From NCBI GenBank assembly GCA_964541075.1, contig CAZIPZ010000139.1, positions 1 to 10,822 on the forward strand: DNA of 10,822 nucleotides, read 5' to 3'. Below are positions 1 to 6,171 of the stretch, in pieces. Position numbers and translations under genes: made by a program. This stretch comes from CAZIPZ01 sp964541075 (GTDB taxonomy: Bacteria > Acidobacteriota > Terriglobia > 20CM-2-55-15). Below the pieces are notes generated by a model. It saw only the letters and a program-made list of their open reading frames with translations, was not told the origin of the DNA and made no database searches. Positions within the stretch are counted from its first letter, which is position 1. Each line of letters starts with the position of its first letter.

Positions 1-1
1 G

Positions 2-406
2 TCGAACGTCGTTCCAGCGGAGGCTGCAGCCGAAGTTGACGTGCGTGTTGCCTCTGTGGAGGAAGGTGTTCGCGTTAGCTCCATGATTCACTCCCTCGCT
101 GCGGAAGTCGCTGATGCACGGCTCGAAGTGCAAGGTGCAATGAATCGACCGCCAATGGTGAGAACGAGTGAAACAATTCGCCTATTCGAATCGGCGCAAC
201 AAGTCGCTTCAACGATGGGAGTGAATCTTAAGGAAGGCTCCACAGGCGGAGCTTCCGACGGAAATCTCACATCCGCCCTTGGCATACCCACGTTGGATGG
301 CCTCGGCGCCATCGGGGACGGAGCGCACTCCGTGGATGAATGGGTCGACGTGGAATCGATTCCTTTCAGAGCTGCTCTCATCGCAGGTTTGATTGAGTCG
401 GTGTGA
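2..406 (+). CDS. M20 family metallopeptidase, C-terminal part (5' end outside window)
   Basis: This is the last 134 codons of a zinc-dependent exopeptidase or amidohydrolase of the M20 family, the group that includes carboxypeptidase G2 (glutamate carboxypeptidase) and ArgE/DapE. The frame is open from the first bases. The segment reading SNVVPAEAAAEVDVRV at the edge is the typical second strand of the M20 dimerisation domain, so the GTG at 41 is an internal valine codon and not a start. Downstream, GGASDGN (about 245-265) and GDGAHSVDEW (about 314-343) match the conserved C-terminal catalytic-domain blocks. The histidine codon at 326-328 corresponds to the C-terminal metal ligand of carboxypeptidase G2-type enzymes. 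The protein ends normally at TGA 404-406. Substrate cannot be told from this fragment; the family cleaves N-terminal or C-terminal amino acids from peptides, folate-type conjugates or N-acyl amino acids. I am confident of the family and not of the specificity. Confidence 0.88.
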   Translation, partial: SNVVPAEAAAEVDVRVASVEEGVRVSSMIHSLAAEVADARLEVQGAMNRPPMVRTSETIRLFESAQQVASTMGVNLKEGSTGGASDGNLTSALGIPTLDGLGAIGDGAHSVDEWVDVESIPFRAALIAGLIESV

Positions 407-436
407 CGACTCCATCTCGAAACCGTGAAATGACCT

Positions 437-466
437 TTGACAGACTCAGGATACGCCTCCTAGAAT
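437..466 (+). promoter_or_regulatory. Likely sigma-70 type promoter
   Basis: A perfect -35 hexamer TTGACA (437-442) is followed after 18 bases by a good -10 hexamer TAGAAT (461-466). Transcription would begin near 472-474, just upstream of the hairpin at 490-511. It lies 31 bases after the end of the M20 peptidase gene and would serve the small frame at 478 and the DHH phosphoesterase, dtd and CoA-transferase genes. The call rests on hexamer match and spacing only. Confidence 0.6.
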
Positions 467-477
467 GAAAGGTTGAT

Positions 478-633
478 ATGGGTCCCCAAGCACCTTCAGA
501 GATGAAGGTGCATTTTTATTTTCCCTTGGCTGAAGTTGCTAGCGCGGTGGCGCATGGCTCCTCGCCGGTTCGTCGCCGTTCGTCGCATGACGAGGATGCT
601 GGAAGGTCTGCCGTCCGCTCGCCATTACTATGA
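478..633 (+). CDS. Possible 51-residue leader or small protein, ATGA-overlapping the DHH gene
   Basis: An open frame starts at ATG 478 and ends at TGA 631-633. The stop overlaps the ATG (630) of the DHH phosphoesterase gene as ATGA, a classic translational-coupling arrangement. A GAAAGG stretch at 467-472 sits 5 bases before the start and could act as ribosome binding site. An internal ATG at 502 is an alternative start. The predicted peptide begins MGPQAPSEMKVHFYF and ends in an Arg/Ser-rich tail; I recognise no family, signal peptide or membrane segment. If the promoter at 437-466 is real, the transcript would begin only about 5 bases before this ATG, which argues for internal initiation or a chance frame. 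The terminator-like hairpin at 490-511 lies inside the frame, so translation could influence termination. The DHH start itself has no close Shine-Dalgarno (nearest GGAAGG at 601-606, 23 bases away), which fits coupling. A chance frame remains quite possible. Confidence 0.3.
   Translation: MGPQAPSEMKVHFYFPLAEVASAVAHGSSPVRRRSSHDEDAGRSAVRSPLL
490..522 (+). terminator. Intrinsic terminator or attenuator hairpin with GAGA tetraloop
   Basis: The arms GCACCTTCA (490-498) and TGAAGGTGC (503-511) form a perfect 9-bp stem closed by GAGA, a GNRA-type tetraloop. A T-rich tract (512-522) follows directly. This is the shape of a Rho-independent terminator. It could end transcription from the M20 peptidase gene. 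Because it lies only about 17 bases after the start point predicted from the promoter at 437-466, it could also attenuate the downstream operon or end a transcript of about 50 bases. Confidence 0.7.
568..586 (+). repeat. Two tandem copies of GTTCGTCGC
   Basis: GTTCGTCGC occurs at 568-576 and again at 578-586, a 10-base period, in the GC-rich stretch before the DHH gene. A short inverted repeat TCGTC-GCAT-GACGA overlaps it at 580-593. It might be an operator or simply low-complexity sequence; two copies are too few to decide. Confidence 0.25.
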
Positions 634-1967
634 AGTCGGTTTTTTACATAGAAGAGGACTTTGTCGCTGGTCTTCTGAAAAACTACTTTGGGGAAACTAA
701 CGGCGACACGCACTTCCTAAAGCGTGGGGCTAACGGACAGCTCGCGGAACAGATTCAAAGGAATGCGATTGATTTGTTTCTTGCCCAGTCCGAGGATCCG
801 GAAAAGCTCACCAAAATCCTGGAAGCCGTGCGACGGCAGCATCGCAAGGTTCCGACGCTCGTATTAACCTCCCAGATCGATAGAATCCCGCAGAAATACA
901 AATCCTTCGCTCACTGTGTTTCCTTACAAGATCTGTTGGAATCGAATCTTCGATGGCACATTCGTCTCGCCAAAACGATGCGACATGTCGAGGATTTGCA
1001 AAACAAGTTTGAAGATGCGGAATCGATTCTGATCCTCCTTCAGGACGATCCCGATCCGGATGCTATCGCAAGTGGATTGGCGTTGCGACAAGTGCTCGGA
1101 AGGAACAAGCAGACCGCACCACTCGGTTCTTTCGGAAAAGTCACTCGCCCTGAGAACATCGCAATGGTGAAGCTGTTGGAAATCGAAATTGAAAAGGTGA
1201 CGAAAGAAAGGCTGAAACAGTTTGACCGCGTCGCATTAGTGGATCTTCAGCCTCCACATCTCTCTACGCCTCCCGAACACGTCGACCTTATCATTGACCA
1301 CCATCCCGAACAATTCACCTACAAGGCGCTGATAAAGGATATCCGTCCGGGTTACGGCGCTACCGCGACAATTCTCCTGGAATATCTGTTATGCACGGAC
1401 GCCAACATAGGCACACGCCTGGCTACGGCAATGCTATATGGGATCAAGAGCGACACGTTTTCCCTTTCCCGTGAAGTGAATGAGTGGGATATCGAAGCGT
1501 TTTCGCACCTCTATCCTTTGGCGAATCAGAATCTGATGAGGCGCATTGAACGCCCTGAACTTCCACCGGCTGCTCTCGACGCTTTGAGTCTTGCGTTAAA
1601 GAACCGTCGTGTGATCGACAAGGTTGCGTTTGTGCATCTCGGGCGTGTTGAACGAGATGATCTGATTCCTCAGATGGCTGATTTCAGCCTTTCATTCGAA
1701 GGCATCGAATGGGCTTTCGTCAGCGGCACATACAATTCGAATTACATCATTTCGGTTCGAAACGTTGGTTACGTTCGAGCGGCCGGTCGGGTCCTGAAGG
1801 AAGGTTTTGGAAATATCGGATCCGCCGGAGGCCATGCATCAATGGCAAAAGCAATCATCCCTCTCGCTCAGATTTCCCGCGAATGGGAGATTGATCCGCG
1901 AAACATTACAGCGATCAACCGAAAGGCCCAGCAACTCTTCCTTAAGGCGCTTCATAGCACAAAGTAG
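630..1967 (+). CDS. DHH/DHHA1 family phosphoesterase (NrnA/c-di-AMP phosphodiesterase-like)
   Basis: A 445-residue protein of the DHH phosphoesterase superfamily, cytoplasmic, with no signal peptide or membrane segment. Residues 1 to about 125 form a separate N-terminal domain of alpha/beta character (receiver- or RCK-like, without a GxGxxG nucleotide-binding loop). The DHH domain follows: motif I DDPDPDAIASG (139-149), motif II Asp in VALVDLQ (Asp205), motif III DHH (223-225) and a fourth Asp in GIKSDT (275). The DHHA1 substrate-binding domain carries SAGGHASMA (398-406). Relatives of this architecture (NrnA, GdpP-type, RecJ-like) hydrolyse short RNA oligonucleotides, pAp or cyclic dinucleotides with manganese; which applies here cannot be read from the sequence. 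Motif I lacks the leading histidine of NrnA (HxNPDxDA-type), having Gln-Asp-Asp instead. ATG 630 is the only usual start before an in-frame stop at 588-590, and no Shine-Dalgarno lies at proper distance. The 51-base gap to dtd suggests a shared transcript. Confidence 0.88.
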   Translation: MKSVFYIEEDFVAGLLKNYFGETNGDTHFLKRGANGQLAEQIQRNAIDLFLAQSEDPEKLTKILEAVRRQHRKVPTLVLTSQIDRIPQKYKSFAHCVSLQDLLESNLRWHIRLAKTMRHVEDLQNKFEDAESILILLQDDPDPDAIASGLALRQVLGRNKQTAPLGSFGKVTRPENIAMVKLLEIEIEKVTKERLKQFDRVALVDLQPPHLSTPPEHVDLIIDHHPEQFTYKALIKDIRPGYGATATILLEYLLCTDANIGTRLATAMLYGIKSDTFSLSREVNEWDIEAFSHLYPLANQNLMRRIERPELPPAALDALSLALKNRRVIDKVAFVHLGRVERDDLIPQMADFSLSFEGIEWAFVSGTYNSNYIISVRNVGYVRAAGRVLKEGFGNIGSAGGHASMAKAIIPLAQISREWEIDPRNITAINRKAQQLFLKALHSTK

Positions 1968-2018
1968 AGCCTACTGCAGATTCCATGAGAATTAGACGGA
2001 CTCTGGATTGTGTGAGAC

Positions 2019-2468
2019 ATGAGAGCAGTCATACAGAGAGTTTCATCCGCCCGCGTGGTTATTGACGGGTTGGAATATTCACGCATCGATTCCGGCATGC
2101 TTATTCTTCTCGGAGTCGAGCGGGACGATACTTTTGAAGATTCGCGCATGCTGGCCCAAAAAATAGTCGACCTTCGAATCTTCGGGGATCAGGCAGGAAA
2201 AATGAATCTATCGATTTCGGAAATCGGCGGACAGGTGCTGGCCGTGTCCCAGTTCACGTTGCTAGGGGATTGCCGCAAGGGACGAAGGCCGGCATTCGAT
2301 CTTGCTGCGACGCCCGAAACGGCTAGACCGCTGTATGAACAGTTTGTGAATGAAATCGGAGCGCTAGGGATTCCAGTCTCAACCGGGGTCTTTCAAGCGA
2401 CGATGAATGTGGAATTGACGAATCAGGGGCCGGTCACTTTCATTCTTGATAGCCGAAGGCGATTTTAA
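2019..2468 (+). CDS. dtd: D-aminoacyl-tRNA deacylase
   Basis: A 149-residue protein, the usual length of DTD. It removes D-amino acids mistakenly attached to tRNA (classically D-Tyr-tRNA) and also clears Gly-tRNA(Ala), protecting translation in the cytoplasm. The N-terminal MRAVIQRVSSARV is the family signature start. SQFTL (77-81) is the first active-site motif, and NQGPVT (135-140), with the Gly-cisPro pair 137-138 that rejects L-aminoacyl substrates, is the second. All key blocks are present and the protein appears intact. The next gene begins at the base directly after the stop codon, so the two are almost certainly co-transcribed and translationally linked. Confidence 0.96.
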   Translation: MRAVIQRVSSARVVIDGLEYSRIDSGMLILLGVERDDTFEDSRMLAQKIVDLRIFGDQAGKMNLSISEIGGQVLAVSQFTLLGDCRKGRRPAFDLAATPETARPLYEQFVNEIGALGIPVSTGVFQATMNVELTNQGPVTFILDSRRRF

Positions 2469-3668
2469 ATGATGCGACCACTGGATCACCTTCTGGTCGT
2501 GGATCTTTCCCGAATTCTTTCGGGTCCCACGTGCACCATGCTGATGGCGGACATGGGCGCCGAGGTCATAAAGATCGAGCCGCCGCCTCACGGCGATGAC
2601 AGCCGGCAATGGGGACCACCATTTCTGGGAGGAATCAGCACCTATTTCCTCTCCATCAACCGAAACAAGAAGAGCTTTGGCCTAAACCTGAAAACGGAGG
2701 AAGGTCGGCAGGTGCTGTGGCGTCTGATCGAACGCGCAGACGTTTTAATCGAGAACTTTCGGCCTGGGGTGCTGAGCAAATTGGGATTCGGTTACGAGGA
2801 CGTTTCAAAAGCAAATAGCAGGATTGTGTATTGTTCGATCTCTGGGTTTGGCCAAACCGGACCGTGCCGCGACCGGCCTGGATATGACGTAATCGCCCAG
2901 GGCGAATCAGGAATCATGGATCTCACAGGCTTTCCAGACGGCCCGCCGCTTAAGGTGGGTGCTTCGATGGCGGACATCGTTGCCGGCCTTTATGCGTTTC
3001 AGGGAATATTGCTGGCGTTGATAGCCAGACAGAATACAGGTAGAGGACAACTCGTCGATGTGTCCTTACTCGACAGCATGGTTTCGACGCTGACATACCA
3101 AGCTTTAATCTATTTGACAACGGGTCGTTCGCCCCAACGTATGGGAACACGCCATCCCTCAATAACCCCTTATGAGTGTTTTCAGGTGAAGGATGGTTTT
3201 GTGAATATCGCTGTCACGAATCAGAAGCAATGGACTAATTTCTGCCGCGCCCTCGGGTTTTCAGAGATGGCTAATGATCCACGATTCGAGAAAATGGACG
3301 CCCGGTTGGCGCACTACGCCGAGTTGAAAGCGATCATTGATGCGGTCGTCTCGAACCTGACGCGCCAGGAAGTTATCGACTGCCTCGGAGCGGCAGGAAT
3401 ACCGGCAGGACCGATCAACACGGTTGCCGATGTTCTCGAAGATCCACAAATACATGCTCGGCAGATGGTTGTTGAACTCACGCACCCCGATTATGGTCCT
3501 CTTCGGGTTCTAGGAATACCTGTAAAGCTTTCTGAAACACCTGGAGGCATTGAGAAAGCCCCACCGCGTTTCGGAGAGCACAATCGTGAGGTGCTAACGA
3601 AGCTTGGATACTCGCGTGCGCATATTGAATCCATGGAAAAGACAGGCGTTGTTTCGGGAACCGGGTGA
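2469..3668 (+). CDS. CaiB/BaiF family class III CoA-transferase
   Basis: A 399-residue class III (family III) CoA-transferase, the usual length. The family moves CoA between carboxylic acids through an Asp-based mixed anhydride; members include formyl-CoA transferase, carnitine CoA-transferase, succinyl-CoA:benzylsuccinate CoA-transferase and bile acid CoA-transferases. Seen here: the N-terminal VVDLSRILSGP-type block (10-20), GAEVIKIEPP (30-39), the NRNKKSFGLNL strand (64-74), ENFRPG (95-100), SISGFGQTGP (123-132) and the catalytic aspartate in ASMADIVAG. That residue is Asp169, the same number as in Oxalobacter formyl-CoA transferase. Substrate is not deducible. ATG 2469 directly follows the dtd stop and has GAAGG at 2455-2459 inside dtd as ribosome binding site; a second ATG at 2472 is equally possible. 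The preceding genes (dtd, DHH enzyme) give no pathway hint. Confidence 0.94.
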   Translation: MMRPLDHLLVVDLSRILSGPTCTMLMADMGAEVIKIEPPPHGDDSRQWGPPFLGGISTYFLSINRNKKSFGLNLKTEEGRQVLWRLIERADVLIENFRPGVLSKLGFGYEDVSKANSRIVYCSISGFGQTGPCRDRPGYDVIAQGESGIMDLTGFPDGPPLKVGASMADIVAGLYAFQGILLALIARQNTGRGQLVDVSLLDSMVSTLTYQALIYLTTGRSPQRMGTRHPSITPYECFQVKDGFVNIAVTNQKQWTNFCRALGFSEMANDPRFEKMDARLAHYAELKAIIDAVVSNLTRQEVIDCLGAAGIPAGPINTVADVLEDPQIHARQMVVELTHPDYGPLRVLGIPVKLSETPGGIEKAPPRFGEHNREVLTKLGYSRAHIESMEKTGVVSGTG

Positions 3669-3712
3669 GCTGAACTTGGAGAGAAGTGAGTTGAAGAAAG
3701 ACCCCGGGGGCC

Positions 3713-3742
3713 TTGCTTTCACGGCGGCTTATCCAATATTCT
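3713..3742 (+). promoter_or_regulatory. Candidate promoter for the respiratory operon
   Basis: In the 96-base gap before the HEAT-repeat gene, TTGCTT (3713-3718) and TATTCT (3737-3742) stand 18 bases apart, giving a predicted start near 3749. A CCCCGGGGG self-complementary run lies just upstream (3702-3710). The hexamers are only moderate matches, so this is tentative. A promoter in this gap is nevertheless likely because gene content changes completely here. Confidence 0.3.
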
Positions 3743-3764
3743 TCAATGTTCTGACAATGACATC

Positions 3765-4667
3765 GTGATTGCGCGTCAAAAAACTATGGAAACTAAAGGC
3801 GCTCCGGATCGGATACCGCCTGACGAAGAATTGGTTGAGGCAAAAAAGCCCACGTCGCTACTAATTGCGCAGTTTTTCCTTTTCCCTTTAATCATCATCG
3901 CTATCTGCGTCGGCATTTTTCTTCTATTTGGTTACCTCACGTACGAGCAACGATCGGCTCGCGACTATCTGGGCGACATTCGTTCAGGCACGGAAACAAG
4001 ACGGTGGCAGGCAGCGTATGAGTTGTCGAACATGATCTCTACGGACAAGACAAGGCTTCGTGACACAGAATTCGTTCACGATGTTATTGCGGTATATCGC
4101 AGCTCCCGAGATGAAGACCCCCGTGTCCGACGCTTTCTGGCGCTTACGATGGGACACCTGGGCGATACCCGGGCGGTGCCGGCGCTCGTTGACGGGCTGG
4201 ACGACCCTCAAGTGGAAAATCAAATTTACACCTTGTGGGCGTTGGGCACGATTGGCGATAATTCCGCGGTCCCCGGGATTTTGAAGCAACTGCAAAGCGC
4301 CGACCCGGCGGTTCGAAAGACAGCGGCCTACGTATTGGGCGTGATCCACGATCCCAGTGCGATCCGGAACCTTCAAGTTGCTCTGAACGATCCGAAGGAC
4401 GATGTGCGATGGAACGCTGCAATGGCGCTTGCGCAGATGGGCGATACATCCGGCGCCGACCTACTCTTGAAGCTGCTTGACCGATCCTATGTCGATCAGC
4501 TCGGAGGCATGACACCAGAGCAAAAGAACGAGCTCTTAATCAATGCGGTTAAATGTCTTGGAATACTGAAATTTCAGGCCGCCCAAGATAAGATGCTCAC
4601 TCTGAGCCGAAACGACCCGGATCTAGCGGTTCGGGACGCTTCTTTGGAAGCGTTGAAGAAGTACTAA
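3765..4667 (+). CDS. Membrane-anchored HEAT-repeat protein, first gene of the bc-complex operon
   Basis: A 300-residue protein with one N-terminal membrane segment (about residues 31-58, very hydrophobic) after a charged, Lys/Glu-rich cytoplasmic-type tail. It continues as a helical-repeat domain (about 65-300). Repeats of the PBS-lyase/HEAT type are visible as recurring units such as RRFLALTMGHLGD (122-134), IYTLWALGTIGD (154-165), RKTAAYVLGVIHD (184-196) and RWNAAMALAQMGD (215-227), each followed by a short helix and a loop. No catalytic motif is present. HEAT domains bind proteins, so a scaffold or assembly role for the Rieske/cytochrome b complex encoded directly behind it is plausible but inferred. 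The repeat domain should lie in the periplasm if the positive-inside rule holds for one N-in segment. Start choice is uncertain: GTG 3765 or ATG 3786 (293 residues); neither has a good Shine-Dalgarno. The Rieske gene follows after 31 bases. Confidence 0.85.
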   Translation: MIARQKTMETKGAPDRIPPDEELVEAKKPTSLLIAQFFLFPLIIIAICVGIFLLFGYLTYEQRSARDYLGDIRSGTETRRWQAAYELSNMISTDKTRLRDTEFVHDVIAVYRSSRDEDPRVRRFLALTMGHLGDTRAVPALVDGLDDPQVENQIYTLWALGTIGDNSAVPGILKQLQSADPAVRKTAAYVLGVIHDPSAIRNLQVALNDPKDDVRWNAAMALAQMGDTSGADLLLKLLDRSYVDQLGGMTPEQKNELLINAVKCLGILKFQAAQDKMLTLSRNDPDLAVRDASLEALKKY

Positions 4668-4698
4668 ACAGAACACTCGTCATCATTCCGGAGATTCC

Positions 4699-5277
4699 AT
4701 GAGCAGAGAGGAATCGCAAGCACCAAAACCGGCCGGCATGCCTAGTCCGGCCTCCGCAGCACCCAAAGCAGCTGCGACGCCCGCGAAAGACAAACCGACC
4801 CGCCGATCATTTATTTCCTGGATGACGCTGGCCTGGGCTGCATTTACGGCTTCCATGCTCGCAGCCGCTACAGCGACCGGTCGGTTCTTGTTTCCGAATG
4901 TTCTTTTTGAGCCGCCTCCAACGTTCAAGGCCGGTCTTCCCAATGAAATTCAAGTTGGCCAGGTTGACGAGCGCTTCAAACAGCGCTTTGGCGTCTGGCT
5001 CGTGCGCGACCCGGAGGGCATTTTTGCACTGTCAACGGTGTGTACACACCTAGGCTGCACTCCGAACTGGCTGGAAGCAGAACAGAAGTTCAAATGTCCT
5101 TGCCATGGCAGCGGTTATTACAAGACCGGAGTCAATTTCGAGGGTCCGACGCCGAGGCCGTTGGAACGTTACGCAATCTCTCTCGCAGACGATGGCCAAA
5201 TCCTTATCGATAAGAGCAGAAAATTCCAATCTGAAAAAGGTGAATGGTCTAATCCTGCGGCGTTTTTAAAACTATAA
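4699..5277 (+). CDS. Rieske [2Fe-2S] subunit of a cytochrome bc/b6f-type complex
   Basis: A 192-residue Rieske iron-sulfur protein, the high-potential electron acceptor at the quinol-oxidation site. The first 33 residues are Ala/Pro-rich. A twin-arginine motif (RRSFI, 35-39) then precedes one hydrophobic anchor (about 40-62), as expected for Tat export of a folded, cluster-bearing domain that stays tethered. Box I CTHLGC (115-120) and box II CPCHGS (133-138) are complete. Cluster ligands are Cys115, His117, Cys133 and His136, and Cys120 and Cys135 form the stabilising disulfide. Ser138 and Tyr140 are also present; in studied Rieske proteins these hydrogen-bond the cluster and raise its potential. 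GGAG at 4690-4693 lies 5 bases before ATG and supports the start. It stands between the HEAT-repeat gene (31-base gap) and the cytochrome b6-like gene (19-base gap), so it is part of one operon. Confidence 0.96.
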   Translation: MSREESQAPKPAGMPSPASAAPKAAATPAKDKPTRRSFISWMTLAWAAFTASMLAAATATGRFLFPNVLFEPPPTFKAGLPNEIQVGQVDERFKQRFGVWLVRDPEGIFALSTVCTHLGCTPNWLEAEQKFKCPCHGSGYYKTGVNFEGPTPRPLERYAISLADDGQILIDKSRKFQSEKGEWSNPAAFLKL

Positions 5278-5296
5278 ACACTAATTCCCTGAGGCT

Positions 5297-6121
5297 ATGG
5301 CAAAACTTACGGATCGACTTAAGGAGACTCTCAAAGGGCTGTCCCCTTCGAACGTAGGGCAGTACATCCAGGAAAGCCAGGTCTATCGCTCCATATTCCG
5401 CGTTGGTGTTCCGGACTCGGACCGTAAACGCATGCTCGTCATGCTCGGAAACATCTTCCTTCACCTTCATCCTGTGAAGGTGCGTAAGTCGGGCATTCGC
5501 ATGCGGTATACGTGGTGTATGGGCGGCATCACCTTTTTCCTGTTCCTTGTGCTTACCTTCACCGGCCTGCTCTTGATGTTCTACTACCGTCCCACGCTCG
5601 AGTACGCCTACACCGACATCATCGACCTTCGCGAACAAGTGCCGCTCGGAATCATGAGGGAAATTCACCGATGGGGGGCGCACGCTATGGTGATTGCCGT
5701 CTGGCTTCACATGTACCGTGTGTTCATGACCGGTTCATACAAACCGCCTCGTGAGTTTAACTGGAACGTCGGTGTGATTCTGCTCGTGCTAACGCTCCTG
5801 CTGAGTTTTACAGGCTATTTGCTGCCGTGGGATCAGTTGGCCATATGGGCCATCACTGTCGGAAGTAATATGGCGCGCGCAACGCCTTTCCTTGGGCATG
5901 AAGGTCCTGGAGCGGCGCTGCTCAAGCTGGGCGACATCAGTCTGGTCAATAATGCCAGCGATGCGCGTTTTGCGTTGCTGGGAGGCAGGTTCGTCGGCGA
6001 GGGTGCATTACTTCGATTCTACGTGCTTCATTGCGTTGGCCTGCCCCTCGTAGCGGGTTTTCTGATGGCAATCCATTTTTGGCGTATCCGCCGCGATGGC
6101 GGCATTTCCGGTCCGCTATAG
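5297..6121 (+). CDS. Cytochrome b6-like subunit (N-terminal half of cytochrome b)
   Basis: A 274-residue membrane protein equal to the four-helix N-terminal half of cytochrome b, encoded apart from the C-terminal half as in b6f complexes. Membrane segments are near 76-98, 119-145, 156-176 and 240-263. Haem-b ligands pair as His124/His138 and His245/His260; the second pair has the 15-residue step of b6 rather than the 14 of mitochondrial-type cytochrome b. Cys74 in WCMGGIT aligns with Cys35 of plant b6 (YCLGGIT), the covalent anchor of the extra haem cn. FYYRPT (96-101), GYLLPWDQ (173-180) and the C-terminal GGISGPL (268-274) are also b6 hallmarks. Compared with plant b6 as I remember it, the N-terminus is about 39 residues longer and the loop between helices C and D about 20 longer (60 versus 40 residues between PWDQ and the FY before His245). 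GAGG at 5291-5294 is only 2 bases from ATG, an unusually short spacing. Confidence 0.95.
   Translation: MAKLTDRLKETLKGLSPSNVGQYIQESQVYRSIFRVGVPDSDRKRMLVMLGNIFLHLHPVKVRKSGIRMRYTWCMGGITFFLFLVLTFTGLLLMFYYRPTLEYAYTDIIDLREQVPLGIMREIHRWGAHAMVIAVWLHMYRVFMTGSYKPPREFNWNVGVILLVLTLLLSFTGYLLPWDQLAIWAITVGSNMARATPFLGHEGPGAALLKLGDISLVNNASDARFALLGGRFVGEGALLRFYVLHCVGLPLVAGFLMAIHFWRIRRDGGISGPL
5462..5482 (+). repeat. 8-bp inverted repeat inside the cytochrome b gene, same arms as the 490-511 hairpin
   Basis: CACCTTCA (5462-5469), a 5-base loop and TGAAGGTG (5475-5482) form a perfect stem in the coding sequence for HLHPVKV. The hairpin at 491-510 has identical 8-base arms with a 4-base loop. No T tract follows here, so it is not a terminator. 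It may be a chance result of codon choice or a shared protein-binding or RNA structure. Confidence 0.45.
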
Positions 6122-6152
6122 AACGCCGATTCCGCATGGGTGTCGCGCCCAA

Positions 6153-6159
6153 GGCGGAG
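6153..6159 (+). promoter_or_regulatory. Candidate ribosome binding site deciding the subunit IV start
   Basis: GGCGGAG lies 12 bases before ATG 6172. The alternative starts, ATG 6136 and ATG 6031, have no comparable purine-rich site, and 6031 would sit inside the cytochrome b6-like gene. The spacing is on the long side, so the choice of 6172 is a preference and not a certainty. Confidence 0.4.
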
Positions 6160-6171
6160 AAACGAAAACTT

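Noticed and set aside
41..406. Independent 121-residue protein starting at GTG 41
   Set aside because: The frame is open further upstream to the window edge and encodes the conserved M20 strand before this codon, so it is the tail of a longer gene.
1968..2018. Promoter between the DHH gene and dtd
   Set aside because: No -35/-10 pair at proper spacing is visible in the 51-base gap; read-through from upstream is simpler.
3984..4515. Minus-strand frames of 130 and 123 codons
   Set aside because: Both are antisense to the HEAT-repeat gene, whose forward frame shows clear repeats.
6031..6171. Longer version of the subunit-IV-like protein beginning at ATG 6031
   Set aside because: It would overlap the 3' end of the cytochrome b6-like gene by 91 bases; the added residues look like a shadow of that gene, and a better ribosome site precedes 6172.
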